Of a stretch of DNA of 35,672 nt, positions 1 to 8,398 are shown one piece after another. This DNA comes from Fidelibacterota bacterium (lineage in GTDB: Bacteria; Fidelibacterota; Fidelibacteria; Fidelibacterales; Fidelibacteraceae). How positions within the stretch are numbered: the stretch's first letter is position 1; every line of letters starts with the position of its first letter. The position numbers and the translations under genes were made by a program. Location of the stretch: NCBI GenBank assembly GCA_030620575.1, contig JAUXEL010000001.1, positions 1 through 35,672 on the forward strand, in the 5' to 3' direction. Under the pieces are notes generated by a model. The model was given only the letters and a program-made list of their open reading frames with translations. It did not search any database and was not told the DNA's origin.

Positions 1-36
1 ACCGCCAACGACGGTTCCGAAGAGCAAGCTCCACTT

Positions 37-380
37 GGCCTGACGGGCGACCTGTCCGGCATAGCTCCGAGGGTTCGGGGGATCAGTATCTGCATTAATG
101 GATGGGCTAATATAAATTGAGATCCCGGGTCTTAGCTCTGCCAAGGCTACGCACGCCCGGGATGACGCGAGGGGTGGTTTTGCGCTCCGGCCTGACAGGC
201 GTAGTCCGCCCCGACCCCGAAGCCTCGGGGCGGAGTTCGGGGCTACGAAGGGTGGGTTAAATAAAAAGCTTGCTCTCCGAAGCACCAAATTTTTGGCGCG
301 AAGGAGAGTTCAAAATGACATCAAAAAAACTATTGACAGCATGCGATTCCCATTTTTTAATCTGTTTCACACAACGGGTA
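37..380 (-). repeat. Inverted, rearranged copy of the MITE-like element
   Basis: Two blocks match the reverse complement of the element at 14789-15026. Positions 315-380 match 14789-14854 at 63 of 66 bases, including the GTTTCACACAACGGGTA terminal sequence. Positions 37-80 match 14898-14941 at 41 of 44 bases. The two blocks lie about 235 bases apart here but only about 43 apart in the other copy, and the extra DNA contains the 117-174 hairpin repeat. The other terminal repeat would fall beyond the window edge, so the copy is incomplete as seen. Confidence 0.7.
117..174 (-). repeat. Dispersed hairpin repeat (ATCCCGGG arms)
   Basis: Arms ATCCCGGG (122-129) and CCCGGGAT (156-163) can form a perfect 8-bp stem. 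The flanks (GAGATCCCGG on one side, GATGACGCGAGGGG on the other) recur in opposite orientation at 34670-34716, so this is a dispersed unit and not a chance palindrome. It sits inside the rearranged MITE-like copy at the start of the window. Confidence 0.6.
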
Positions 381-498
381 TGATTAGTTTATTTGTAAAG
401 GATTGCATCTGATTTTTGGGAATAAATCAACAAACGGTGGCGCTATAATTTTATTTCTTTTCTTTACCGGTTACCCGTCACTCGTTACTAGTTACTAG

Positions 499-1653
499 TT
501 ATTCCCAACTGCGCTTTGTGTGAAAATTGCGATATGAAATCATATCAGGTTGGGACAACTGTAATTCAGGAAAATTTTTGTTGAGATATTCTGCAAAAAG
601 GTAATCCAGATGCTGGTTGCTTTCCGGCGCGAAACCTATAACCTGATTCCAGACATCCGCGTCTTCCATACAAAAATAAATAAACAGGTTTTCTCCCCCG
701 TAACGCTGTAAGCAGGTGTACAGATGTTTGTACATTTTTACGCGTAGCGGTTTGAAGTAACGGGTTTTATTGTCGCGACCGCGGATCATTTCACCATCCA
801 GTAAATTGGTATTGGGAAATTTTACGTTTATTTTGTCTCCCATCTCCGGCGGAAAACGCAAACTTCCAATAGAGATCCAGGCGATCCTTTCCGGTCGCGC
901 ATGCTCAAAGAGCATCTTTATCAATTCTTCATACCCGGTTTCCCAATTCTCATACATAAGCATGGGGTCAAAATGGAAGCCCAGCATATAACCCGCGTCC
1001 TGTACCTTATCTACTGCCTGCATCCGTTTTTCCAAATTTGCGGCCCGGAATTCATGATGCGTGATAATATCCGGCGGGTTCAGTGACCATGAGATCACGG
1101 TTTTTCCCTTGTGCTGAACATTTAGCAGGTGATCTACTTTATCTGACTTCGTTTTTAATTCTAATATTACATTCTTTTGCTCCGCGGCAAACTGAATTAA
1201 ATTAGGTCCCACTTGCGCGACATCATCAATGGCCAGACTGTCGGCCAATTCACCTGTGCCAATACGGAATAGCCGCTGCGGTTCCTTCTGTATTTGTTGG
1301 CGGATCATGTCTATTAAATCATCCACATTGGCATATACGGTCAGTAGCGGATTATTTAAATAATATTGCAAGATACAGTAAGTACAGTCATACGGACAAT
1401 TGCTTGCCTGATGCAATATCCAGTAATTGCAACAGATATATGGCAACTCCGTCCCGGGACATACTTTAAAATGCTGTCCTTTGGCAAGGGTGATAAATAT
1501 ATTGTGCTTGCCGCTGTGGGCTTCTTTTTCGAAAAGTATCCGACGTGCATCTTCTGTATCGGCCACGCTTATTATATCTGCCTGCGGGTAAGCTGTGCGG
1601 AAGCGCCGTGCAACTACAGTGTTTTCACATCCCGATGTAATATAAATGATCAT
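499..1653 (-). CDS. Spore photoproduct lyase family radical SAM protein
   Basis: The 384-residue protein has the radical SAM cluster motif C86-x3-C90-x2-C93 (CPYDCTYC) in the setting NYWILHQASNCPYDCTYC, typical of the SplB/DNA-photolyase-like family. The C-terminal block FCMEDADVWNQVIGF is also characteristic. Spore photoproduct lyase uses S-adenosylmethionine to reverse the thymine dimer of spore DNA. Here the region where Bacillus SplB carries its hydrogen-donating cysteine reads IGTGELADSL (131-140) with no cysteine, so the substrate may differ. The ATG directly follows the TAA stop of dnaE with no gap and no clear Shine-Dalgarno sequence, which suggests translational coupling. Nothing else in the window suggests sporulation. 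The family assignment is firm; the substrate is unknown. Confidence 0.85.
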   Translation of the reverse strand: MIIYITSGCENTVVARRFRTAYPQADIISVADTEDARRILFEKEAHSGKHNIFITLAKGQHFKVCPGTELPYICCNYWILHQASNCPYDCTYCILQYYLNNPLLTVYANVDDLIDMIRQQIQKEPQRLFRIGTGELADSLAIDDVAQVGPNLIQFAAEQKNVILELKTKSDKVDHLLNVQHKGKTVISWSLNPPDIITHHEFRAANLEKRMQAVDKVQDAGYMLGFHFDPMLMYENWETGYEELIKMLFEHARPERIAWISIGSLRFPPEMGDKINVKFPNTNLLDGEMIRGRDNKTRYFKPLRVKMYKHLYTCLQRYGGENLFIYFCMEDADVWNQVIGFAPESNQHLDYLFAEYLNKNFPELQLSQPDMISYRNFHTKRSWE

Positions 1654-4600
1654 TTATTCGCTTAGCCAGATATTTGCCTGTCCGACAATTTCGCGCATTT
1701 TTTGTACTAACTCACGAGCCGCATTGATACCGACTCCGGCCTTAATAATTTTTTCAGGTTCATTTGTCTTGGGATAACTAATATGAACATACAGGGTTTT
1801 ATTTCCGAGATATTTGGAAATAAAGGTTTTTAATTCTGTGAGTTTCCGTTCAAATTCTTCATCATTCTGTATTCTTAGATGTACGGAACGTATTTTGCTT
1901 TCACGTACGTCCGAAAGAGGCAAGGCATAATTCAGAAAAAGGGTCGGCAATTGATCGCGTTTGCTGTCAATTTTCAGGTTTCCTTCAAGATATATTTTTG
2001 AATCTTCTTGTAGCAGATCTTTATACTGAGCAAAAGATTTGAAGGCCAGCACGTCAAATTCATGTGTAAGGGATTCAAAATGAAATTTTGCATATTGGTT
2101 GTTGTTTTTATCATAACGCAGTATAAAATCACTAATAATACCACCCACACGGATGATCTCCGGCATCTGCGCTTCCTTGTCGTCTAAATAATATTCGTTT
2201 GATATAGCTTCAAGTTCGTCGCGAAAAGGTTCGAGTGGGTGACCGGTAAGATAAAACCCGATGAACTCTTTTTCTTTTTCAAGTTTCATTTGTTCGTTCC
2301 ATTCGGGAATTTCTTCTAAAACCGGTTCGTTCATCACCACCTGTCCGGTGGCGGCACCGAACAAACTTACCTGCGCGGCTTCTTTCTCTTCCTGAAAGCG
2401 TTGGCCGTATTTTAGAGCAATATCAATAGCGTGAAATTTTTGGCTGCGGTTACCTTCCAGTGAATCCATGGCACCCGCGTAAATTAACGCTTCAAGGGTT
2501 TTTCGATTGACAACGCGCAAATCCATTCGGCTGGTCAAATCAAAAATACTTGTGAACGGTTCTCCTTCTTCCCGGGCGCGAACAATCTCAGCTGCTGCTT
2601 TTCCTCCAATGCTCTTCAAAGCGGAAAGCCCGTAGGTTATCTTGCCGTCAATAACAGAAAAATATTCTGTGCCTGTGTTTACATCCGGGGGAATAACCTC
2701 AATATCCAGTTTTTTGGCTTCGGAAACCAGTTCAACTACACGTTTGATCTCTCCACGTTCACTTGTAAGATTGGCCGCCATAAATTCAGCAGGAAAATAT
2801 GCTTTCAGGTAACCGGTTTGGTAGGCAATATAGGCATATGCTGCCGAATGGCTCTTGTTAAATCCATACGAGGCAAATTTGATCAACAGGTCATAGATCT
2901 CGTTGGCGATCTTTTCATTGACATCATTTTCTTTTGCACCTTCAATGAATTCACTTCGCATCTTTTCCATGACACTTCGTTTCTTTTTTCCCATCGCCCG
3001 GCGCAGGGTATCTGCTTTAGCAAGTGATAAACCGGCAATAGTCGAGGCAATTTTCATTACCTGTTCCTGGTAAACGATCACACCGTAAGTGGTTTTAAGA
3101 ATAGGCTCCATTTTAGAGTCAAGATAATTGACTTTCTCACCATGTTTACATTTAATAAAGGTTGGAATATTAGCCATGGGTCCCGGTCGGTACAGCGCAT
3201 TCATCGCGATCAGATCTTCAATACATGTAGGCTGCAATTTTTTTAGATGTTCGCGCATGCCGGAAGATTCGAATTGAAACAAACCAAAGGTCCTGCCTTC
3301 GCTGAAAAGATGATACACCTTTGGGTCATCAAAAGTAATATTATCAATATCCAGCTCAATACCGCGCTGTTTCAACAGATCAAGGGTATGTTTAATTACC
3401 GTGAGTGTGCGCAAGCCAAGAAAATCGACCTTGAGCATACCAACCTGTTCCAAACAACCCATGTCATATTGACTGGTAATATCATTTTTTGCGGATTTAT
3501 ACAGCGGAATATAATTTAATAAATTATCCGGCGCGATAACGACTCCGGCTGCATGAATGCCAACTTGCCGGTTCATGCCTTCCAATACATTGGAAATTTC
3601 CCAGAGCTTTTTAGTTGCCGCACTTTCTTGAATATATTCCCGTAAATCTTTGTTTATTTTTTCGGCATCTTTCAGGTTCTTGGCTTCCGGGGGAATAGCC
3701 TTTGCAAAACGGTCTCCGGTGGCGTAGTCCATCCCCATTACTCGTGCAACATCACGAACTACCGCTTTGGCTTGCATGCGACCGAAAGTGATAATTTGTG
3801 TAACATTGTCTTCGCCGTATTCGTCTTTAATGTGATTAATTACTTCTATGCGACGTTCATAGCAAAAATCGATGTCGATATCGGGCATAGTAATCCGCTC
3901 GGGGTTCAAAAAACGCTCAAAGAGTAAATCAAAAGGAAGGGGGTCAATATTTGTTATACCCAAAGAATAGGCAACCAGGCTTCCTGCCGCTGAACCTCGT
4001 CCGGGACCTACCGGGATGTCCTCGTTTTTTGCCCACTTGACAAAATCCTGTGTAATCAGGAAATAACCTGAAAAGCCCATTTTTTTAATTACAGAAAGTT
4101 CATATTCCGCTCGTTCCGTGTATTTGTTATTAATATCTTCGCCAAAACGTTTTTTTAGCCCTTCATGAACCAGCATATCCAAATAGCGGTCCGGATCATC
4201 TGTACCCGCATTTTCCGGAATAGGGAATTTGGGGAGATGGTATTTCCCGGTTTTGAGTTTGAAATTGCATTGTTCAGCGATCTTTACTGTATTTTCCAAT
4301 GCCTCGGGAATATCTTTGAACAACTCTGCCATTTCTTCCGGCGACTTATAATAAAATTCGTCATTTGCATACTTTAATCGTTTAGTATCGCTGATGTTTG
4401 ATCCCGTGCCAATGCAGAGCAATGCATCATGTGCTTCCGCGTGTTCCCGGATTGCATAATGAGCGTCGTTTGAGCAAACCAGCGGGATACCGGTTTCCCT
4501 GGAAATACGTATAAATATTTCATTGACAATATCCTCTTCCGGCAATCCGTGCCGTTGCATCTCCAGGTAAAAGCGATCCGGAAAAATATCCGCATATTCC

Positions 4601-5082
4601 AAAGCAATTTCTTTTGCTTTTTCAAATCCGTGCACTCGCGCTGCAATTGCGGCCTCACCGTTAATGCACGCTGAAGTGGCAATTAACCCCTCATTGCATT
4701 CCCGCAAAAGTTCTTTATCTACCCGGGGTTTATAATAATATCCTTCCAGGTACCCCTTTGATGTCAATTTCATCAGATTGTGGTAACCTTTTTCGTTGCT
4801 GGCCAGCAATACCAGGTGAAAATTTTTTCCTTCTGTGGTTTTTATGCTTAAGTGATCGCGCCGGGACCCTCTGGCAACATACATTTCGCATCCGATAATG
4901 GGCTTAATTCCGGCTTTTTTGGCCTGATTAAAGAGTTCAACAGCGCCAAACATATTTCCATGATCGGTAAGCGCTACCGCGGGCAGGTTCATTTCCTTCG
5001 CCATAGAAACAATGGTTTTAATTTTTAATGCACCGTCAAGAGTGCTGTAATCACTGTGAGTATGTAAATGGACAAAATTCAA
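1654..5082 (-). CDS. dnaE: DNA polymerase III subunit alpha
   Basis: The replicative DNA polymerase catalytic subunit is 1142 residues here (E. coli about 1160). Domains in order: PHP domain (about 1-215) starting HLHTHS and retaining TDHGN (39-43) and NDAH (205-208), so its metal site looks intact; the polymerase core with GPGRGSAAGS (359-368); catalytic aspartates D401 and D403 in PDIDIDF and D553 in KVDFLGL; then helix-hairpin-helix and an OB-fold (VGGIISDF) near the C-terminus. The start codon is TTG (5080-5082), preceded by an ACAGGT-like ribosome site; no ATG or GTG lies in frame just upstream, and the protein begins right before the PHP motif as expected. It leads a two-gene unit with the downstream radical SAM gene. 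An intact PHP site would fit an associated 3'-5' exonuclease, an inference from the motifs. Confidence 0.97.
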   Translation of the reverse strand: MNFVHLHTHSDYSTLDGALKIKTIVSMAKEMNLPAVALTDHGNMFGAVELFNQAKKAGIKPIIGCEMYVARGSRRDHLSIKTTEGKNFHLVLLASNEKGYHNLMKLTSKGYLEGYYYKPRVDKELLRECNEGLIATSACINGEAAIAARVHGFEKAKEIALEYADIFPDRFYLEMQRHGLPEEDIVNEIFIRISRETGIPLVCSNDAHYAIREHAEAHDALLCIGTGSNISDTKRLKYANDEFYYKSPEEMAELFKDIPEALENTVKIAEQCNFKLKTGKYHLPKFPIPENAGTDDPDRYLDMLVHEGLKKRFGEDINNKYTERAEYELSVIKKMGFSGYFLITQDFVKWAKNEDIPVGPGRGSAAGSLVAYSLGITNIDPLPFDLLFERFLNPERITMPDIDIDFCYERRIEVINHIKDEYGEDNVTQIITFGRMQAKAVVRDVARVMGMDYATGDRFAKAIPPEAKNLKDAEKINKDLREYIQESAATKKLWEISNVLEGMNRQVGIHAAGVVIAPDNLLNYIPLYKSAKNDITSQYDMGCLEQVGMLKVDFLGLRTLTVIKHTLDLLKQRGIELDIDNITFDDPKVYHLFSEGRTFGLFQFESSGMREHLKKLQPTCIEDLIAMNALYRPGPMANIPTFIKCKHGEKVNYLDSKMEPILKTTYGVIVYQEQVMKIASTIAGLSLAKADTLRRAMGKKKRSVMEKMRSEFIEGAKENDVNEKIANEIYDLLIKFASYGFNKSHSAAYAYIAYQTGYLKAYFPAEFMAANLTSERGEIKRVVELVSEAKKLDIEVIPPDVNTGTEYFSVIDGKITYGLSALKSIGGKAAAEIVRAREEGEPFTSIFDLTSRMDLRVVNRKTLEALIYAGAMDSLEGNRSQKFHAIDIALKYGQRFQEEKEAAQVSLFGAATGQVVMNEPVLEEIPEWNEQMKLEKEKEFIGFYLTGHPLEPFRDELEAISNEYYLDDKEAQMPEIIRVGGIISDFILRYDKNNNQYAKFHFESLTHEFDVLAFKSFAQYKDLLQEDSKIYLEGNLKIDSKRDQLPTLFLNYALPLSDVRESKIRSVHLRIQNDEEFERKLTELKTFISKYLGNKTLYVHISYPKTNEPEKIIKAGVGINAARELVQKMREIVGQANIWLSE

Positions 5083-5341
5083 TATGATACCTGTGTTTTT
5101 TAATTGTCATAGCCCTTGGATCGTATAATGAATGTACAACATCTTAAGGAAAAAGGGAAATGACTTTCTGTAATTTTCCCTTCTTTCCCTCATTTCCATG
5201 TCTTATTGTGTTATTTGATTTCTTAAAAATTTATTGGTGATTTCAGCGTATATCCATTTTCTTGTATTTACAGAATAAATTAATTATTTTAATCTTGTAT
5301 TTTTTTAAGGGCTAATAAACCGGGGACAGGAGGGAATTACA

Positions 5342-7063
5342 ATGAAGCGTTTTGCAAGCATCGATTTTATGCGTGGTTTCGCGATCTTTATGATGTTGAT
5401 ATTACATATGGTTATGCACACCATTGATGTCGACACGCTGATGGCAGACATGTCTAAGGTAAGCTTCATAGAGTATATCCTATTGATTATCTTGCCATTT
5501 GGGGGTGGTTTGGCAGGTTTTTTCCTTATGATCTCAGCTGTGGGAAATACGGTCAGCATGGAACACGAACTACGTCGCAATACTCCGGCTTTTGAAATTG
5601 GCAAACGACAGGTCATGGGCGGATTTATCCTCTTATTGTTCGCGATGTTGGTTGAGGGTTTGATAGGGTATCATGGTGATGTAGGTGTAAATATTCATCT
5701 TGCCCTAAAAGCGGCATCCAATCCGGATCTTGGCCCGGTAAAATGGGTTTGGGATCATGCTCTTTGGCGCTTCAATCATTTTGAGACCATTCATACAATC
5801 GCATGGTGTATTATTATAAATGGTGCTATACACAGTTTTCTTGTCTCAAGGGAAAAGTATCGCGACAAGAGCAAATTAATTAAAACTTATATATTACTGG
5901 TTATTGGTGTATTGATCCTTACTCCTTTTGCATGGGGGTTGGCAAAGTTAATCAGTCCCGGATTCCCGTCACATCTTGAGACCTATTATCTTTCCTATCC
6001 CCGCTTGGGCGTAGATTCGTTTTGGCGTTTTTTACTGGTCTTTTTTATTGAGCCCATTGCCGGTTATCCGGAACCCATCTTCCCTTATCTGGCTGCATCA
6101 TTTGTCGGTACGATCTTTGGAATCTTTTTAACCATGCCCAAAGAAGAACGCAAGGTAAAATTCTTCACAAAAACTACTCTGAGTGTAGGCATGATTATGT
6201 ATTTGGTCGGTCTTGCGGGCGTGATCGCAAATGTAATCTATGTTATCAGCGTGGAAGGATTCGATCCCGGACTGAACGTATATATGCATATCTGGGATCA
6301 TCGTGGCTGGGTGCCTGAACTGCTTGGCACACCATGGATTGGGTGGTACTTTCAATTTATGCTTCTGAACGGTTTTGGTATTTTGCTGATCATGAGTATG
6401 ATGCGCCTTGTGGAATTGCGCGGCAAGGCAAAGCTCTTTGGTCAAAAAACACGCTTTATCCGGCGCTTTGGTTTTGTTGCATTTACGAATTATACCATGC
6501 AGTTCATGTACTTTGTTGCCATGTTCATTACCATTGACTGGATCTTTGGAAACACCTACGACAGAAATGTCGGCTTATGGGGTGAAACACTTGTGACCCT
6601 TGTGGTTGGGATCGGGATCATGGCTTTGATCAATATTCTTTGGGAAAAAATACGTTTTGCGGGATCATTGGAGTGGATGGTCAAACAAACGAATTATTTC
6701 CTCAATCCTGTCCGCCGAAAGCTTCTTAAAGAGCGTGGTGTAAAATGGTATCAAGCCGGCTTGCTGAATGTACAAAGCGGTTTGTATGATGCAGATTGGA
6801 TGAATGTGGTGGAACCTGAAGAAATAGATCATAGCAACAAAGAAGAGTCCCGGCTTGCCAAAAAATTGGCTTGGGTTGGTTTTGTTTTCCCACCCTATGC
6901 AATCGCGGGATTTATTATCGCGTGGAAAGCCAGAGCACAGGAAGGCAATAGCAAGGAACATCGGCAAGCAATGACCTGGAGTATAATTTCGTTAGTTTTC
7001 TTAACGGTCTGGCTTGTACTGTTCAGTATACTTACACCCGCAAGCTTCGGATTGTCCATTTAA
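5342..7063 (+). CDS. Membrane acyltransferase-like protein (HGSNAT/DUF418 type)
   Basis: This 573-residue polytopic membrane protein begins with the motif SIDFMRGFAIFMMLILH, which resembles the R/DxxRGxA...H start of heparan-alpha-glucosaminide acetyltransferase (DUF1624) and YeiB/DUF418 proteins. About ten hydrophobic segments follow. Residues around 385-415 (FTNYTMQFMYF) resemble the DUF418 region. The last ~70 residues form a separate two-helix unit that resembles DUF4190-type tails. A likely role is transfer of an acyl group to an envelope glycan or lipid, but the substrate cannot be read from the sequence. A strong Shine-Dalgarno AGGAGGG (5328-5334) lies seven bases before the ATG. It is transcribed alone, divergent from dnaE, and ends at the terminator near 7091-7112. 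Confidence 0.7.
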   Translation: MKRFASIDFMRGFAIFMMLILHMVMHTIDVDTLMADMSKVSFIEYILLIILPFGGGLAGFFLMISAVGNTVSMEHELRRNTPAFEIGKRQVMGGFILLLFAMLVEGLIGYHGDVGVNIHLALKAASNPDLGPVKWVWDHALWRFNHFETIHTIAWCIIINGAIHSFLVSREKYRDKSKLIKTYILLVIGVLILTPFAWGLAKLISPGFPSHLETYYLSYPRLGVDSFWRFLLVFFIEPIAGYPEPIFPYLAASFVGTIFGIFLTMPKEERKVKFFTKTTLSVGMIMYLVGLAGVIANVIYVISVEGFDPGLNVYMHIWDHRGWVPELLGTPWIGWYFQFMLLNGFGILLIMSMMRLVELRGKAKLFGQKTRFIRRFGFVAFTNYTMQFMYFVAMFITIDWIFGNTYDRNVGLWGETLVTLVVGIGIMALINILWEKIRFAGSLEWMVKQTNYFLNPVRRKLLKERGVKWYQAGLLNVQSGLYDADWMNVVEPEEIDHSNKEESRLAKKLAWVGFVFPPYAIAGFIIAWKARAQEGNSKEHRQAMTWSIISLVFLTVWLVLFSILTPASFGLSI

Positions 7064-7083
7064 TTGTATTATATTTTTACTAT

Positions 7084-7119
7084 AAAAAAACCGCCTCGAA
7101 ATATCGGGGCGGTTTTTTT
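7084..7119. terminator. Bidirectional Rho-independent terminator
   Basis: A GC-rich stem (CCGCC at 7091-7095 with GGCGG at 7108-7112, extended inward by CG/CG) is bounded by seven As on the left and seven Ts on the right. It lies between the stop codons of two convergent genes (7063 plus, 7140 minus), so it can end transcripts from both sides. Confidence 0.88.
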
Positions 7120-7139
7120 GTTTTTAGAAAAATCATATA

Positions 7140-8141
7140 TTAATAGGGATTAGCTATTTCACTAAAAAGCAAGCCCTCTAATCCATCGATACAAAGAAGA
7201 CCCAAGATCTCAAAAATGTATGGTTGGTCTCTGTCCGCGCCAAAAAAGACAATATTGCCTCTTAGGCTATCCTGTTCTCCTTCAAAGTATTGGTCACCAC
7301 GTACTAGACCACTGACATTAATACTCTCCCCCGCCTGAATTATGGTATCTAACACCGCGTTCCCGCTGTAATATAAATAGTCAGATTGATTTATAATACG
7401 CATTCGCAGGAGTGCATTACCATTATTTTCTACAATCATTGTATCCATATCATCAGACAATAAAAACAGACTCAGGAAGGGATCCATAAACCCGGCAAGG
7501 GCATACTCACTAAGTGGCTGTTTTAGCGCATCGACAATATTCTGCCCGGAAACAAAAACCTCAATAATCGCGCCTCTTTTTGTCCCGGCGACAGTATAAG
7601 TATCGGTTACATCAAAACTGTCAATACCTGTGGTATCTTCAAGGGTGTAGTTGTAGGACAGAGAGATGGCGTCTGTAAATTCGCCTACTTCCATATCTGA
7701 TAATGATCCGACACCATCAATGGGAATTACATGTTCCTTAATGAAACTTACAATGGGCATGGCAATAATTTCACCCCCTTCTCCGGGTGTAGGGATCAAT
7801 CCAATGGAAGTGGGATAGATGGTTATATCCTCAGCCGCAAAGGTAATATCATACACATCCCGGTTACCGACATTCATCAAGACATATTGGAGTGTCTTAG
7901 TCGCTTTTACATCACCAAAATCGATGTCCACTGAGGCAGTCTTTGCCATCACAGCCGGAACCTCCGATGCGGGCAACCACAGTTGGCCATTTTCATCTGA
8001 AACAGCTTTTGCTAAATCCGTGGTGCTTATCGGCACTAAACGAATTTCCCATACTGCATCTACGGGATCACAGCCGTCACAACTAACCAGCATCATAATC
8101 ACCACTGTGGCAATTAGAAAAAATTGCATGATCTTTTTCAT
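7140..8141 (-). CDS. Hypothetical lipoprotein
   Basis: The 333-residue protein has a charged N-terminus, a hydrophobic stretch and a lipobox ending at cysteine 21 (MLVSC), so it is very likely a lipoprotein exported and anchored in a membrane. I do not recognise the mature part. It is rich in beta-strand-like and acidic segments, including a run with DTTGIDSFDVTDTYTV and a C-terminal block that may form a small globular domain. The start is supported by an AAAGGA site six bases before the ATG. It is monocistronic, converges on the acyltransferase-like gene and shares the bidirectional terminator. An AT-rich inverted repeat lies about 70-100 bases upstream. Confidence 0.75.
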   Translation of the reverse strand: MKKIMQFFLIATVVIMMLVSCDGCDPVDAVWEIRLVPISTTDLAKAVSDENGQLWLPASEVPAVMAKTASVDIDFGDVKATKTLQYVLMNVGNRDVYDITFAAEDITIYPTSIGLIPTPGEGGEIIAMPIVSFIKEHVIPIDGVGSLSDMEVGEFTDAISLSYNYTLEDTTGIDSFDVTDTYTVAGTKRGAIIEVFVSGQNIVDALKQPLSEYALAGFMDPFLSLFLLSDDMDTMIVENNGNALLRMRIINQSDYLYYSGNAVLDTIIQAGESINVSGLVRGDQYFEGEQDSLRGNIVFFGADRDQPYIFEILGLLCIDGLEGLLFSEIANPY

Positions 8142-8211
8142 GAGTTTTCCTTTTTCTTTTTGGTAACTTGTTGAGAGATACCGTTATTATTATTACCAAT
8201 TGATTAACTAT

Positions 8212-8244
8212 AAATATGTTATGTAATATAATAATAACATATTT
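8212..8244. promoter_or_regulatory. AT-rich inverted repeat between divergent genes
   Basis: AAATATGTTAT (8212-8222) and its reverse complement ATAACATATTT (8234-8244) form perfect 11-bp arms around an 11-base spacer. It lies in the 253-bp space between the divergent lipoprotein genes at 8141 (minus) and 8395 (plus). It could be an operator, or a weak hairpin followed by Ts; the sequence does not decide between them. Confidence 0.4.
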
Positions 8245-8380
8245 TTTTTATTTAATCAAGATTTTAGGTGACTAAAACCTGACTCGGGTTTTTTCGGCGA
8301 GTTCAGAAGTTTTTAACTTCAAAGTATCGGATCGGGGCAAAATGACAGGTGATTTTTTCCTACTACTTTTAAGGAATTTA

Positions 8381-8398
8381 ATGTATTTTAGTGCATGA
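8381..8398 (+). CDS. Five-codon leader ORF overlapping the lipoprotein start
   Basis: An ATG at 8381 is preceded by AAGGA (8371-8375) at a five-base spacing. It encodes MYFSA and then TGA at 8396-8398, which overlaps the ATG (8395-8397) of the lipoprotein gene as ATGA. The lipoprotein ATG itself has no Shine-Dalgarno at a normal distance, and an in-frame stop (8389-8391) excludes a longer start. Ribosomes loaded on the leader could re-initiate on the main gene. The layout is directly visible; the regulatory role is inferred. Confidence 0.4.
   Translation: MYFSA

Larger units (their letters stand above)
1..498. other. Gene-free repeat-rich region at window start
   Basis: I see no credible coding sequence here. 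The stretch is a mosaic of repeats also found elsewhere in the window: a copy of the 14.8-15.0 kb MITE-like element in inverted orientation (segments 37-80 and 315-380), a large hairpin repeat (117-174, partner at 34670-34716), and a CCCCGA-N4-TCGGGG hairpin at 215-230 that recurs at 14898-14913 and 26659-26674. The last bases (about 485-501) carry a TTACTAG tandem duplication that runs into the stop codon of the downstream minus-strand gene. Confidence 0.7.
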
